From: UMGS1649 sp045534225
GTDB taxonomy: Bacteria > Bacillota > Clostridia > TANB77 > CAG-465
Reading direction: 5' to 3'
Assembly (NCBI GenBank): GCA_045534225.1
Contig: JAZSJJ010000014.1
Location: forward strand, 1 to 5,784
Length of the DNA: 5,784 bases
In this document: piece by piece, positions 5,329-5,784 of the stretch
Layout: every line of letters starts with the position of its first letter
How positions within the stretch are numbered: the first letter of the stretch is position 1
Notes under the pieces: model-generated
Told to the model about the DNA's origin: nothing
What the model saw: only the letters and a program-made list of their open reading frames with translations
Databases searched by the model: none
Position numbers and translations under genes: made by a program

Positions 5329-5784
5329 ATGGCAAAACAACAAAAACAAATGGTGTATTTTAATGCTGTAAGACAAATTGAAACAATAACAATTAAATAT
5401 AACGATAAACTAGATGGCGCGTTTGTCGATGACGTTTGTACATATATAAAAGAGGTTGCAAAAAAGATGCCAAGAGTGGATCTTAAGAACCCAAGAGAGG
5501 TGTATACAGTAACTGTTTTTGTATACCCTAGTGTTAAGATGTTTAACCAAATATTTAATGGGGTAATAGAAAAAAGATATTACCAAAGAAGACGTTCTTT
5601 ACAAGATCTTTATGTTGTAAGAGATGAAGGTGGAAATATTCATATAGCTTCTCCTAGAGGTCGTGGTACAGAACAAGCAGAAGCGTTTAAGAGAATACTT
5701 GTTATGAATGTTCTTGGCGAATACATGAATGAACAAGATAAACAAACAGCAGATAGAATCTCAGCAGCTTCTATGGTTAAAAAG
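5329..5784 (+). CDS. Unrecognised cytosolic basic protein, 5' part
   Basis: The ATG at 5329 follows TGGAGG (5317-5322) at a six-base spacing, and the frame stays open for 152 codons to the window end, so the C-terminus is missing. I do not recognise the family. It begins MAKQQKQMVYFNAVRQIET with no signal peptide or membrane segment, so a cytoplasmic place is likely. Predicted layout by eye: a beta-like stretch at 8-24, a helix around 30-46 (DGAFVDDVCTYIKEVAKK), a strong strand at 58-66 (VYTVTVFVY), a helix with the basic cluster EKRYYQRRR (81-89), a strand pair around 94-106 (LYVVRDEGGNIHIA), a basic RGRG turn (110-113) and a long helix from 114 onward. The Arg/Lys clusters may suggest a nucleic-acid or anionic partner, but this is inference only. 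It shows no reverse-transcriptase motif. Its promoter and the preceding terminator make it the first gene of its own transcript. Confidence 0.8.
   Translation, partial: MAKQQKQMVYFNAVRQIETITIKYNDKLDGAFVDDVCTYIKEVAKKMPRVDLKNPREVYTVTVFVYPSVKMFNQIFNGVIEKRYYQRRRSLQDLYVVRDEGGNIHIASPRGRGTEQAEAFKRILVMNVLGEYMNEQDKQTADRISAASMVKK

Noticed and set aside
5329..5784. DGR reverse transcriptase or Avd accessory protein
   Set aside because: There is no YxDD-type motif or other reverse-transcriptase block, and the strand-rich pattern does not fit the all-helical Avd bundle.
1..5784. tRNA, rRNA, CRISPR array, insertion sequence or phage attachment site
   Set aside because: No cloverleaf-like gene, regular short-repeat array, transposase frame or flanking direct repeats were seen on either strand.

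Overview
This window looks like a chromosomal stretch from a low-GC Firmicute (Bacillota), probably a Clostridia-like or related gut lineage. The reasons are an AT-rich sequence with A/T-ending codons, strong AGGAGG-type ribosome binding sites, and UGG for Trp with TAA stops, which fits the standard bacterial code. It also holds two surface-protein types that I associate with gut Firmicutes: a repeat-rich beta-helix-like protein and a pilin-like protein with a C-type-lectin/FGE-fold tail. The lineage is an inference from these features, not a database match.

All four genes lie on the + strand, and each appears to be its own transcription unit. Bases 1-690 are the C-terminal 229 residues of a large repeat-containing, probably extracellular protein whose start is outside the window; a perfect 12-bp hairpin terminator follows. 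Bases 731-865 carry an extended -10 promoter inside a long inverted repeat, then the leader and ribosome binding site of uvrA. Bases 866-3691 are a complete, intact uvrA (nucleotide excision repair), closed by a strong hairpin terminator. Bases 3795-5225 encode a 476-residue protein with a type IV pilin-like N-terminus and a C-terminal FGE-sulfatase/C-type-lectin-like domain. Its last ~35 residues resemble the variable region of diversity-generating retroelement (DGR) target proteins. A GCAA-tetraloop terminator follows. From 5329 to the window end runs the first 152 residues of a cytosolic, basic protein that I do not recognise.

The genes do not form an obvious pathway. A repair housekeeping gene sits between two probable surface or binding proteins. 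The promoters of the pilin-like gene and of the last gene share one architecture (TTGTAA, 17 bp, TGn plus -10). In both, the -35 box lies inside or at the tail of the preceding gene's terminator, so the genes are tightly packed but separately transcribed.

The best lead for something undescribed is the pilin-like/lectin-fold protein as a possible hypervariable display protein. The window holds no reverse transcriptase and no template repeat that I can see, so this remains a hypothesis.
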